DNA of 64,000 nucleotides from Mactra quadrangularis (Eukaryota > Mollusca > Bivalvia > Venerida > Mactridae): contig CM046304.1 of NCBI GenBank assembly GCA_025267735.1, forward strand, positions 27,035,381 through 27,099,380, written 5' to 3'. Positions 37,560-48,913 of this stretch are shown one piece after another. The first letter of the stretch is position 1, and every line of letters begins with the position of its first letter. The notes beneath the pieces were generated by a model, which was not told the origin of the DNA, searched no databases, and worked only from the letters and a program-made list of their open reading frames with translations. Made by a program: the position numbers and the translations under genes.

Positions 37560-37870
37560 CAGGTGTGTCCAACTGGCACCCTTCTTCTAAGGTCCGTTTA
37601 TGTATACTTGTCACTTGTAGGCTAATGACACTCGAACGACTTGACCGTTCCGCTTAAAGAATAGCAATGACAACGTGGCCTCTAAATTTATTTTCGTAAA
37701 TTATACTTTTTCTAATGTCTTTTTTCCATAAAAACTAAAAGTAAACAATAATACCAACCGATTTCGAGATCTAATCTGCTACTGTCAAATCCAAAATGGC
37801 CGACATAAGATAGGTGTGGCTATTGGTCAGTTTGGATAGTACAACGGTTTTGATTGGCTTGATTACATCG
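37560..37870 (-). promoter_or_regulatory. Candidate promoter and leader exon (minus strand)
   Basis: This stretch has more CpG than its surroundings. On the minus strand two CCAAT boxes (37853-37857 and 37822-37826) precede a possible leader that ends at a GTAATT donor (37559). It could feed the coding exon at 34533-34639. There is no long frame inside, as expected of a 5' leader. The transcription start is not determined. Confidence 0.25.
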
Positions 37871-37977
37871 AGGGACTTTCTCAAACGTATTTCATCAGAA
37901 AGATGATTTCCTGCAGACGAGAAAACCGGGGTTATCGCCCCTGACTCGATTGCACAGAAATCCCGTGTGTTTTATTC

Positions 37978-38118
37978 CATTTTTTCTCAACTGTCAAAGT
38001 TTGAATAATTTCACAGTGAATGATTACACACTATCTTAATATCACGAGTGTTAGACAAGGAGCACGAAGTCACCGTGAAATTATTCATGTTTTGACAGTT
38101 GAGAAAAAACGAACTATA
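37978..38118 (-). mobile_element. Palindromic MITE family Q, copy 1
   Basis: Outer arms CCATTTTTTCTCAACTGTCA and TGACAGTTGAGAAAAAACG are inverted, and the next blocks (GAATAATTTCACAGTGA and TCACCGTGAAATTATTC) are also inverted, so the whole 140 bp can fold back. The element at 50339-50474 is the same sequence in the opposite orientation. No target duplication was resolved. Confidence 0.75.
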
Positions 38119-39042
38119 TGCTTGAAAAAAGTGTTTAATTTCTAGACGAAAGCGTTAAAACTCTGATATGTGTATTATGGCAAGACTTTAATTAACAGCT
38201 CAAGTATGAATATGATAAAAAGCTGTTTTCCGACAATTAATGGGGTTATTTTTTTTAGTAGGCTTACTTAAATTACATTTTATAATTGTTTTCTCAGTAA
38301 CACACGATAGGGTGTCAGGGTGGTATTCTCAGTAATATCTTTCCATACTAGTCAATTTTGCCATCCAGTGGACCATACTGAGTTAGATCTTCCTCAGCTG
38401 TACATGTAGCTCAGCTCAATAGATTTAATATATATATCTCTATGTCTTGGCTGAAGCTGCCTGGCATGCTAAGAGGGTATAAAGTTGTATTGATTTTTTC
38501 TTTCATTCAGGAGATATGTCATATACAGCAACCATCTTGTTAGTTCACACAAGTCAAACATAATAAAATGTTTTGGAATGTTGAATTGAAAATGTCAACT
38601 ATACATGTAATTTATGTGTCTCCACCATCATACAGGTCCACACAGAGAATATCAAATGTTTAGGAAAATAATTTCTACACAAAGCAAATGAATGAAACCA
38701 TTTAAGGTACTAATTCACAGATTTCAACTTAAATAACAACTTTTACTAAAATTATCAAATTTGTTAGAAACACTTTTGGAAGCAGAAAAAGTAGAGTTCT
38801 GATAACGACAATTTTAGTGCAAAATGACATACAAGTGATACAACTACAAATGATGGTTTTTAATACAGTAAAAAAAAATTTGACACAATTAAAGACACTG
38901 GATGGTGTTTTGAAAATAAAGAAAAAAATAACCAAATCACTGAATCAATTTGTTTGTCTTATGCACTGGAAACTATGATGGAAATATGTATCATTTGACA
39001 GTATGTTGTTACTGATATATTTTACCTCTAAGTAAATGACGA

Positions 39043-39200
39043 TCATTGACAATCAGGAGCAATCGTTATATGGTACAATGTGTTCTTAGAGATCACCAAG
39101 TTCTGGGTTTGATTTTGCCAAGCAGTACCAATTTCATTGAGCAAGAAATGTACCTGCACTTTTCTTCCTTTACCTAGGTGTAAATGGGTACTGGGGCATT
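39043..39200 (+). repeat. tRNA-derived SINE, family B, copy 1
   Basis: A box B-like GGGTTTGATT is followed by a body and the tail motif CCTAGGTGTAAATGGGTAC. The same order (box B, GCAAG/AGCAA block, CCCAGGTGTAAATGGGTAC) is seen inverted at 47090-47250. Confidence 0.6.
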
Positions 39201-39696
39201 GAATATGTAAAACACAAGTCAAAGAATTTATGATATAATGTATAAATATATTTATTACAAGTTGAAGCAAGACAAACAAGTTTTAAACATGATTCACTGT
39301 TGTTGTTGGGTTTAATACCATAGCAACACATTATATATGTCATAATGCCCCTCATATCACAGCAGTGAGTCAACCTTACTGTTCGAGGAAAGGTCAAATC
39401 TCTGGATTGACACTTAATATTCAAACATTAAAAAATGTAATACATAACAATCAACATTCTTCAAAAAAAATTAATTCAGACAATTCAAAATAATTAAAAA
39501 ACTTCTAAAAAAATAGGATTATAATAAATGTGTTAATACTCGAAACAAATATCAAAACAGCATTAAAAACTTTGAAGTAATTGCATATACAAAACACATA
39601 AAATATCTTTACATGAACGACAAAATTTATAATTATCTACTACCTTCAGTTCTATTGGATACCTAAAATTGATCTAATTCATTCTAAACCAAGATT

Positions 39697-39925
39697 TTAT
39701 TTGAGGTAGTGGGATGAATGTCTATTACATAGGCAAACAATAACCAATTCTTTTAACTGTTGTAAAAATTCAACTAAGAATATTTCTAATGAAAAACTTC
39801 CAAGAACTGAGCCAGTTGGATAAAGTTTCTTGCTCAAGAAAACAACTGGGTTCATTTTGGATGGGATCCAAAACAACATGGAACTGGCAATGCAATGATT
39901 ACCAGTCCAATGTCTTAACATCTAG
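39697..39925 (-). repeat. tRNA-derived SINE, family A, copy 1
   Basis: On the minus strand: a tRNA-like head (GGACTGGTAATCATTGCATT, GGATCCCATCC), then a body with TTGAGCAAGAAACTTTATCC. The head and body match 42680-42790 in order. Confidence 0.65.
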
Positions 39926-40582
39926 GCCAAGCCTGCTCCAATCAAAATGATTAATGCTAAACTAGATCAATTAATATAATTTAATCAAGTAAATAGGTTT
40001 TTCTCACCATGATGCACCAAGTACACATGTTTTTACATATTACTCCAGCAAGAAAAGCAACACAAAATTAATTCTATTTATTGTGAAAATCTCTAGTAGA
40101 CTACATGTATTTCCTGAATTCTAACATTTTGGATTTTTCCCAGCAATGAAAACAAACCTTTCCCGTCACAATGAAATTATGTGCACAAAGAACAAAAGGA
40201 TTTAATCTGTGATTTGTGCTTTTCAGCAATAATGAGTAAAAAAACTTAGTTTGTACCACCTAGGCACAAATGAAAATGCCCATAAAGTAGAGATCCAAAT
40301 TAAGTCTATTTTTTCTGTAAATGGCAGTGAATTTAATACCTTTGAGTTCCAGGTATAGGCTATAACTGAAAGCTTTAAATCAATGACTAGACAAGAGTTA
40401 TCTAACTCTGTCAATTTCATCTCCATTTGCAGGCAATTTATCTAAATTGAGCCACAAACAGAGGAGAACCTGAGTTTACATGAAATGGAGTTTGAAAAAA
40501 AATCCATGATCAGCTCAATAATATAAGAATCATAAAAAAATTGAACATGTTTCTGTTTTTATTATATTGTACAATGTATTGT

Positions 40583-40720
40583 AAAATTATATTCATTTGT
40601 TAGTGGCACAAACTTTAACCTCGCATATTTAAATCAATCAAGCTTACTGAAGTACTGTGGTCACGTAGTGAGTATTTAAATCAGTGGTTAGTTAATGCAA
40701 GACAGTTGAATAAAATTTGA
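40583..40720. repeat. Palindromic MITE family P, copy 2 (H6PD 3' side)
   Basis: It has TTAGTGGCACAAACTTTAAC on the left and GTATTTAAATCAGTGG...CAGTTGAATAAAATTTG on the right. It lies 79 bp beyond the H6PD stop codon, so it is probably inside the H6PD 3' untranslated region. Confidence 0.65.
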
Positions 40721-40798
40721 CAATAACATAAGCAATATTTTAAAAATATATTTAGAAAAAAACCTATCTAATAAGATAAACTTTATACAACATAAATG

Positions 40799-43700
40799 CT
40801 AGGATTGTCCCGTCCAAGCTTCCAAGTCTACAAACCATGTAAGGTTTCCAGAGGTAGGTGAAATAAATGTAATAGGAAACTCTAATGTCAAAGAATTAAT
40901 AGAAGAAATTTTATATAAAATGTCATATTTTTCTACCCCAGTTACTAACACAGTTATTTCCCTTGCTTTATTCATCAAGGGAGGTAATAATGTCATTCTA
41001 TCAATGTCAGAGTTATCTTTCATACTTGTTAAAGCAACTGTATCTCCTGTTTGTTTAGCACCAGGAAATAAAGAAGCAGTATGTCCATCAGTACCTAGGC
41101 CAAGTAAAATGAGATCAAATATACCCTGTGGAACATTTTGATTTATTAACCCTTCATATAAATTATCTCCCTTGTTTTCGGGATCACAAATTTTGCCAGC
41201 AAAATCTACTGGCATAGGATGTATATTAAAATAAGGTATGTAAACAAAGTTAACTAAATTGGTGAGTATAGATAAAAAGTTGGAATGTTCTGAGTCATGT
41301 GAAACACAGCGTTCATCAACTTGCCAGACGTGCGTCTGCTCCCAAGGAAACGTCGGGTAATTTCTAATAATTTCTTTAAACAAGATAACTGGAGTTCTGC
41401 CCCCAGATAATGCTAGATGAAATACACCTCTTTGCCTGACAGAAGTTTGAGCACATGTATAAATGTATGAAGCCAACTCTGATATAACTTTGTGCTTAGC
41501 TTTACAAACCAAAGTTCCATTGCGAAATGTTGAAGGAATAATCAGATGCCTAGTAAAAGACTCTTCTTGTTCAACAAAATGGCTGATCATATCTTCAGTG
41601 AGATATCTAAGTTTCATTCCTTCCACTACAAAATGTAAGTTTTCAGCTTCATATTTCTTATAAAGACGAGGTGCACCTGACTTTGTGTCTTGCAACACAT
41701 TATCCCAGATGTTCCAAAGAGCTAACATTCGATTGGCTGATACAAATGTTTCCCTGACGTCATTATACAAATCACTGACTACAGTTATATATGCAGGAAT
41801 TTCTTTCAAAGGTACAGCATAGTAGAAGTCTCCTGGACTTTGACCAAGAATTCTACTGTCTTTAGAGGTCATAGGTAGCTCAGTCATCTCTAGCGGCCAT
41901 TTTGGTTTGAAGAGTGACCTTGACACCAGAATACCAGCAGACGGGACAGGTCCATGTCCGATCTGGAATACAAGTTGGCGAGGATATTTTGTAAATGACG
42001 AATTTCCATCAACACAACCACTGACGCAAAATTCTTTCTCACGAAACAAAATCCTAATATGACTTGACCGTTCATCCATGTGTTTACCAGACATAAGTAC
42101 AAATGGAACACGCCTCCATCTTGCATTGTTTATATTCAACAATGCCGCAGAGAATGTGGGTGTTAACATTGATTTTGATGTATTCTTTACTTCTTCCCTT
42201 GCCTCATTTAAATATTCCATATATTGTCCAATTAAAATGGCTTCTTTGCTAACTGGTGTCACCTGACTCAGTAGGCGGAGTTTATACTGTTCTATGTTTT
42301 CAGCAGACATGTTGGAAGGTAGCTCCATAGCAACAAGGGCTAGTAACTCTGTTAAATGATTTTGCATAACATCTCTTATCACTCCTGTTTGATCATAAAA
42401 ATCAATTCGACCTGGAATGAAGAATAATGATATCAATACTTGTAATTAATAATCCAAACCTACACATGAATATAATACATTGAAATTATTACTAAGAAGC
42501 AATATTAAGAGCTGCCACAAGGAATTTCAAACCCCATAAGAGGGGAAAACCACTTATGAAAACTAGTCAAATTGATCCTTTTTTACTTTCATGAACACAT
42601 TTAAAAAATCTAATGTCAAATGATTTTATTCACATTTCAAATAATCATGAAAAAGCTAAAATCAGCTGATATCAGATAAGTCACATAAGGTCTGCTGGTA
42701 ATCATTGGATAGCCAGTTTCTCATTCGTTGGAATCCCATCAAAAACCGACCCTGTTGTTACCTTGAGTAAGAAACTTTTTTCTACAAGCTAAGTACTTGG
42801 GGACCAGGAAATGGACTTAAAAGTAATTACTTGTTTCACAATCAAGCTAAAAAATAGTTTCAAATATAAGATTAACAGCCTTGTGACTAACAAAGGCATA
42901 AAAACTGTGTACAAAATAATTCAACCTTGATAGTTAAACAAAGTATTCAAGTATGTTCCTGTGTTTTACCATGGAAACTAAGCATCAACATATCTATGGT
43001 CTTACCTTTAACTCCAATTTGTTCTTTCATAACAATCTCAACTCTATCAACAAACTCATTAGACAATAAACTTTCTAAATTATCTCTGTTAACAGACCTT
43101 AAAGAAAATAAAACAATAATTAATTATTTTTTATAATACAATTATTCTCACAAGGAAGAAAGACAAAAATTAGTTGATAGCGTATCAGTAGTTTTCTCTA
43201 AATAATTGGTTTGATTCTCAGCCATACCATAACAAAGACATGGTGCTAGCAGGTTCTCTTGCTCTGAGCTCAGGCCAGATACATAGTGTCTTTGGATGAT
43301 TCCTGCTGCCTTTTATTAAATGAATGGTACAAAGAAAAAAAGTGTAAAGCACTCTGTCAAGTATCTGTCAGTGTTGAGGCAATGACCCTATATGTCTAAT
43401 AGGGTCTATGGTTGAAGTTACAGTTTTTCGATGAAAAATTATTTTGACAATAAATCAGCTTTTCTTTATCCCACTTAAAGCCCCTATATCAAGACTAAAT
43501 CTGATCATGGACTTAATATGGTGGCTTTAACAGTAAGTATCTAACCACTGTCAGTTATTTAGAACAAGAAAACTACTTTTAATGATATCAATTAACTTCA
43601 AACTAACTATACCTGAACGAGAGAATTTGTTTTGAGACAGATTTAGCAAGATAATGATCGACACGTCTCACTTCATTATCAGTAAAATATTGGCCAATCA

Positions 43701-44244
43701 CAGCAGCTTGGAGTTCAGCACTTTGTTTATCATGACCAAATGGTTTTTCTAGAACCACTCTAGTTGTTGATATAGAATCTTGCCTACAGTATGTATGTAT
43801 ACTTTTACAAACAGTTTGATACGCAGACGAAGGTACAGACAAGTAAAATATCTGTTGAATATTTCCATCGGCTTTGGTTCCAGTCCCAAACTGTTCACAT
43901 AGTTCTTTATAATGGTCATCATTCTTCAACATCACATATTTTGTGTTCTGTATGAATGTTGGTCGTAATTTTTCACATTTCTTATCATCGGCTCCACATT
44001 GTACATTTTCAAGGATATGACCTAAAGCCTTGTCCCCGATATCCTTAGTGACTCTGGCACCAGCGTAAAATGAGAATGTACAGTTTTCATTATAATGTTC
44101 CACAAAGAGTTGTAAAGCACTTCCCCATAGATATTTTCTAGCCAAGTCGCCAGTTCCTCCAATGATCACTAGGTTTGTATGCTTCATAGTAACACTATCA
44201 AACATGCCTAGCAACAACAACAACAAATATCTGAGTGACATCAT
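40799..44244 (-). CDS. H6PD: Hexose-6-phosphate dehydrogenase / 6-phosphogluconolactonase
   Basis: The bifunctional ER-luminal enzyme oxidises glucose-6-phosphate with NADP+ and hydrolyses the lactone, giving NADPH to luminal reductases. Coding exons: 44244-43613, 43097-43006, 42411-40799. Joined, they give 2337 nt (778 aa), in frame throughout; the human protein is of similar length. The ATG at 44244 lies two bases after an acceptor and opens a signal peptide (residues 1-17, poly-Leu core). NADP-binding GGTGDLA is at 29-35, EKPFGHD follows, and the active-site DHYLAK is at 196-201 (DHYLGK in most relatives). The 6PGL domain fills the C-terminus, with LSGGRTP at 576-582 and GTDGHTASLFPG at about 681-692. 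A leader exon ends at 44973. Introns contain SINEs. Confidence 0.95.
42680..42790 (+). repeat. tRNA-derived SINE, family A, copy 2 (H6PD intron)
   Basis: CTGGTAATCATTGGATAGCC, GGAATCCCATC and TTGAGTAAGAAACTTTT match the 39697-39925 copy in order. The 3' part is missing. It lies in the second coding intron of H6PD, in antisense orientation to the gene. Confidence 0.6.
43190..43370 (+). repeat. SINE-like repeat in H6PD intron
   Basis: A box B-like GGTTTGATTCTCAGCC is followed by a body and the tail-like block GTGTAAAGCACTCTGTCAAG, the order of a tRNA-derived SINE with a core or tail domain. Ends are not resolved. Confidence 0.4.
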
Positions 44245-44973
44245 GACTGAAAGATAACAAAACATTAAATGTACAGAGTACTTTTGTAAAAAATTAACAC
44301 AAAATTAGATAAAAATCAATTCCGCTGCATCGCAGGCAAATTTGGAAAGTAAAACGTTGTTTGATCTTTTCCCCTGCATTGCCTCATGATTGGATAATGG
44401 GGGATACACATGAATAGTACATATAGACCTATATATTATAAGACCCACCGTAACATGCTTTTCAATTTGACATTGATAGCATTACAGTTACAAAAATTTC
44501 AATATATATTAGTTTAGGTGGGTCTTATAGTTATATGTATAGGACTATAGTATAGTGTATTAAGTAGCTGTGCTACCACAAAATTAAAATCAACCAATCC
44601 ACAAAATCAACAAATATATATAACAGAAAATTAAATAAAAGTTGCTGACAAACATATTTAAAAATAAAAATTTAATTTAATTTAATGCTTCTTAGAATAA
44701 TACACTAAATTATTGAGATTTAGAAGTCTTCAATATAATCTCAATAAATGTTGAAATAAAACTACGGTATATGAAAATCATTTTGACAGATGCAAGTGTA
44801 ATGGGTTTTCGCGATCCTGTTTCTACTTTCACTTTAGCTTTTTATTTGCCTTACAGTTTTAACATTTATTAATGTTATAAATATTGGAGAACCTTCGTAG
44901 CATTTTCATTTTCACTGAATTATTTTGCAAACCAAGACTTTACCCGAACCTTAAATCGATGAATGTTCTTACC

Positions 44974-45309
44974 TCCAAGTTTGATGTGTAGACGGACTCT
45001 AGCCAAACGTAGGCGGGCTTTGTCCTTCTTTGTATTGTATGGATTACTTCCCTTTGACCATAACTATATGTTTTGCAAACGATTTCTTTATAAATAATGT
45101 AATAGCAGTATCAAATACTATGATATTATCTTAAAATATAATGATAACTTATAGATATATTAAATAAATTAGTACAAAATGATTTTAATACACTGAAATT
45201 CGTGTTTAATTGTGCATGCTTTGATAATGATTGTCTACGTTTTGACATGAATCCGCTTCTACTTGGGACTCCCGTATGTACCGGCATTTAGCCATACCAA
45301 TCAGTCAAG
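44974..45309. promoter_or_regulatory. Bidirectional promoter region, H6PD / ISOC
   Basis: The H6PD leader exon (ending at the donor 44972, minus strand) and the ISOC start codon (45310, plus strand) are head to head, so both genes must start transcription within this interval. There is no obvious TATA box for either. A CCAAT motif at 45297-45301 lies only 9 bp before the ISOC ATG. A minus-strand ATG followed by five codons and a stop (about 45063-45046) could be an upstream ORF if it is in the H6PD leader. Confidence 0.6.
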
Positions 45310-47496
45310 ATGGCGGCTAACGGTGTTGCTCGTCTCACAGCGAAGAATTCGGCGTTATTTCTCTGTGACATGCAAGAGAAGTTTCGCAAAACAATTTCTT
45401 ATTATCCGCAAATACTTGCTGTGTCATCAAGAATGCTGAAAGCTTCGCAGATACTTGACATCCCTGTAGTTGTCACGGAGCAGTACCCCAAAGGTTATTG
45501 TTTACATTCAGGGGGCGTCTCAAAGTTATTTTGAGTGTGCTAACATTTGAACTCATGGGTTGAAGCAGGGAATTAGATACAGAGACATAGATAACCACAC
45601 ATTTGATTCTTAATTTTTTATCAATCTATTATAAAATTGTAACCCTATTAAAATTCATGGTCCAAAATTAGGTTAGGTTAGTGGACACTCACACATGACC
45701 ATAAAAGCTAGCTCGAAGGCAAGGAAGACAAGTGTCATATTATACCTCTGCTACAAAATGATGGATTTCTCATGTGTCCGTAAAAGCTGCATTTATCAGT
45801 TTAAATATCAAGTATGAAGTAATGTTGTTCTATTTTTGCAGGATTGGGTCCAACAGTGTCTGAGTTGGATGTAAGTAAATGTCCTGTTTTCCCAAAGATG
45901 AAATTTTCAATGATGATACCTGAAGTTGAGGAATACATGAAACAATTTCCAGGTAAATATTAATTGATACTGTTTAATTAGTAACAAGAATCTTAACCAA
46001 GTCAGGGCCCCTTGTTTCTTAGGATCAGAACCCTGAATTAATTTCAGGACTTCTAGCTCACTGATAAGCTACTATTCTGAAGTATATGATTGTACATAAG
46101 GCCACCACTTTGACGGTTAGTGATTTTATTGGTATTGTGCAGAAACACATGTTAAATTTCTCCCTGAATTAGTCCACCTGTAAACTGTTGACATTGGTAG
46201 GAAAAGAATATATTCAATGACCATTTTAATTGAGATGGTTATAACTATAAACACTATTATTATATCACATCCTACAGAGGGTTTTAGAATTGAATGTTCA
46301 CCTGAGACAAGTAATGTCAACCGAGGCTTTAGTCAAGCAGGCCGATAGGGGATGTCAAGAGGGTTTGTACAGATTGTCACTCAGTGACGTTACATTAGAC
46401 TATATGGTAAACAAATCATGTGAGGTATAATAATATTTGTTACTATTTAAATACATATTTTCAGATGTCAAATCTATAATGTTATGTGGAATAGAAGGTC
46501 ATGTTTGTGTACAATCTACAGTATTTGATTTAAAAGAGAAAGGTTATGATGTCAATGTAATTGTAGATGCTGTATCTTCTAGAAATATGGTTGATAGGTA
46601 TTTTTTTATAACTTATTACAGTAAAGTTTTGCTATAAAGGACGCCTTGGTAATTGCAAAATTATGTGATTTTTTTATGATTAAGTCCTGAATGCTTGTTA
46701 TCAGAATAAAAATATGCTACATTAAGATCATTCCACAAGTAAGATCATAGATTTTAATAAAGAGCCCAACGAAACTTACCTCATGGCATTGCCATAGTTG
46801 AAAATGTTTTCCTGAAATCATAATAAAAATCAAGTCATCGCCTTAAATTTTCTTGAACTCTGGATAGATTTAATGTTATGTTCAGTTGTACAGGGCAAAA
46901 TTATTAATTAGCCTGACTTTATGAATTTAATAATTTTTACTTGCCTGAATCATTTTGCTAGTCCCTGGGCTAGTGGTGTAAGGTGATGACTGAAAATCTA
47001 TTTTACACTACTATAGTTAAAGTTTAAGTGCGGTTTAAAGTCTGCTTCTATATACATAGTCAGCAGACTTTACAATTTTGAACGATAACTCCTGATCATT
47101 GAAACCTCCTTCAGGCAGGTGATCCTTCACAGTACCCATTTACACCTGGGTAGAGTGAAACAATTGTTGGTAAATGTTTTGCTTAAAATGGGGTTTGAAC
47201 TCTTGATCCCTAAGTGCGCGTCCTACTGCTGAACCTCTGCTCTTGCTATAATACAATTGGGGATTCATCATCTATATTCCCATATTACGTTACATTTTTC
47301 ATGTATTTTCAGAATGTTTGCCTTACAAAGAATGAAAGAAGCTGGTGCCAGTCTTACAACAAGTGAAAGTGTCATACTTGGTTTATGTGGGGGATCAGAT
47401 CATCCTAACTTTAGAGAAATACAAAAAATTATCTGGGATCCAGCCCCTGATAGTGGTCTCCTTGGACATACAATAAATGGTGAAACCCCTGTATAA
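45310..47496 (+). CDS. Isochorismatase domain-containing protein (ISOC2-like)
   Basis: This is a small cysteine hydrolase-fold protein of the isochorismatase superfamily; animal ISOC proteins lack a firmly known substrate. Four exons, 45310-45493, 45842-45952, 46465-46597 and 47313-47496, join in frame to 612 nt (203 aa), essentially the length of vertebrate ISOC2. The conserved Asp is in FLCDMQEKF (residue 20), [14 protein letters not shown] follows, and the GIEGHVC motif supplies the candidate nucleophile Cys113. The ATG context AAGATGG is strong. A second GTAAGT lies inside exon 2 (45870) but using it would break the frame. AATAAA at 47891 sits in a MITE downstream. ISOC1 is a less likely alternative because it is longer at the N-terminus. 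Confidence 0.92.
46900..46980 (-). repeat. Dispersed repeat R2, copy 3 (ISOC intron 3)
   Basis: Read on the minus strand: CACTAGCCCAGGGACTAGCA, TTCAGGCAAGT and CAGGCTAATTAATAATTT match the order of the 34039 copy. Confidence 0.5.
47090..47250 (-). repeat. tRNA-derived SINE, family B, copy 2 (ISOC intron 3)
   Basis: On the minus strand a tRNA-like head (GGTTCAGCAGTAGGACGCGC, then box B GAGTTCAAACC) is followed by CCCAGGTGTAAATGGGTAC. It has the same architecture as 39043-39200. Confidence 0.7.
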
Positions 47497-47764
47497 ACTT
47501 TGGTTATATCAGTGATACAAAATGTTTGGGGCAAATGACTCTTGATCATATTAGATTTAATACCAAGAGATATCTCCATTTTTCTGCATTTTTAAAGTTT
47601 GACAAATTGACTGGATACTTTACCTTTATTCATAATATTTTTTATGATCATTTTTATGATCACAAGACAGTATAGTATTATCAATTTTCATTTAACACTG
47701 TCTTTATAGTGTTGACATACAATTTACTGCTTTAACATTCTGTTTTGTCACCTTTAATTGTTAA

Positions 47765-47900
47765 ATGAAAATCAAATAATTGTGGTGCATACATTAATCC
47801 ATTGATTAGATTTTTTATCCTTTCTGAGTACTGAAGTAATGTTGTAAATATTTAAATCAGCAGGGTTAGTGTATGTGCCACTGACAGTTGAATAAAATAT
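47765..47900. repeat. Palindromic MITE family P, copy 3 (ISOC 3' side)
   Basis: The left arm has GTGGTGCATACATTAATCC; the right arm has ATTTAAATCAGCAGGG, GTATGTGCCACTGACAGTTG and AATAAAAT. The AATAAA at 47891-47896 is the best poly(A) signal I see downstream of the ISOC stop. Confidence 0.65.
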
Positions 47901-48052
47901 AACAATACTAAAACCAAACCAGTTTTAGCCAATTTTACCGAGATTGACTTTTATAAAGTCTATTTTACCGGTCTATAAACTTTGTCCATCACAAAATACA
48001 TTAGATACATTGTCATGTTTACGCATTCTATTCACACTGGTTACCTGCCCCT

Positions 48053-48913
48053 TAGGGCTGGGACGGGTAGAAAATTTGTACCCGGGTACCCGAGGCCGTA
48101 TTACCCGCGGGTACCCGGGTACTCGCTGTTATAAATCATGAAAGAGGTATTACTCCTACATCCTGGCACTTGTTACTGCTTATAAAATAGGAACAATGTT
48201 TCCGAAGCTGTCTTTGTTGGCAAAGGAGTCTTGTAATTCTAGCAACTTCTGTCCCGTCAAAAAGAGTGTTTAGCGTCGCAGGGCTTACAATCACAAAGCA
48301 GAGTCTTGACCCGAGTGTTGCCGTTGCAGTTAAGTTTATGAATAGATATAACAAATCCAGGTTACTTGCCACCTAGCCTTCCAATATCTGGTTTTCCATC
48401 GCCTATGTTTATTAATAAGTCCAAACCTGAAGTATGTCTGAATGTACCTACACGTAGTTCCGAGCAATCCGTACCACGACCAGAATTGAAAATGCATCTA
48501 ATTATAGGTTGTTCTCGTATGCGAACATTTTTCTGTGTTAACTGATAGTTGGAACGTATATTGACGTATATGAACATATATTGTTGATATTTTAGCCATT
48601 ACAACGAAATAAGACATAAATGCGAATCCAGCACTTTAGCGAAATTGTTCAAGTAGCTGGATTCATATTAGTTGGTTAGTAAATGTTATACTTGGTCGTC
48701 GGCAATATAGTTGTAAAGTAGTGCCTATAGAGAAATTCGGTAGATGAACATTTCATAATAATTCTGATCGAGGCAGATTTTTTAATTGCTGAAAAATCGA
48801 AACTAATTAATATGAAGTGTTTTATTTTACGGGTACCGGGTAATAACTTTGTACCCGGGTAGTAGCCTTACCCGACCCGATACCCGGGTACTCGAGTACT
48901 CGTCCCAGCCCTA
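48053..48913 (+). mobile_element. hAT element relic, TSD CTGCCCCT
   Basis: The 861-bp element starts TAGGGCTGGGACGGGTA and ends TACTCGTCCCAGCCCTA, a 17-bp TIR with one mismatch. Perfect 8-bp duplications CTGCCCCT flank it (48045-48052 and 48914-48921). Both ends hold clustered GGGTACCCG motifs as subterminal repeats. Inside is the decayed C-terminal end of a hAT transposase (listed separately), so this is an internally deleted copy of a coding element. Confidence 0.92.
48199..48376 (+). pseudogene. hAT transposase C-terminal remnant
   Basis: Two plus-strand frames together resemble the hAT C-terminal dimerisation region. First comes PKLSLLAKE, then after a frame change AGLTITKQ, SLDPSVAVAVKFMN and RYNKSRLLAT before a TAG at 48374. 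The normal stretch between them is disrupted by a stop and a shift near 48270. No N-terminal BED finger or catalytic residues remain. Confidence 0.7.

Larger units (their letters stand above)
38119..40798. other. Intergenic DNA with SINEs and one MITE
   Basis: No gene is visible. SINE copies (39043-39200, 39697-39925) and a family P MITE (40583-40720) are listed separately. The right part is the probable H6PD 3' untranslated region; a possible poly(A) signal on the minus strand (AATAAA) is at 40558-40563. Confidence 0.5.

Noticed and set aside
45865..45880. Internal GTAAGT in ISOC exon 2 as an alternative donor
   Set aside because: Using it removes conserved residues and breaks the frame to exon 3; the donor at 45953 restores the family sequence.
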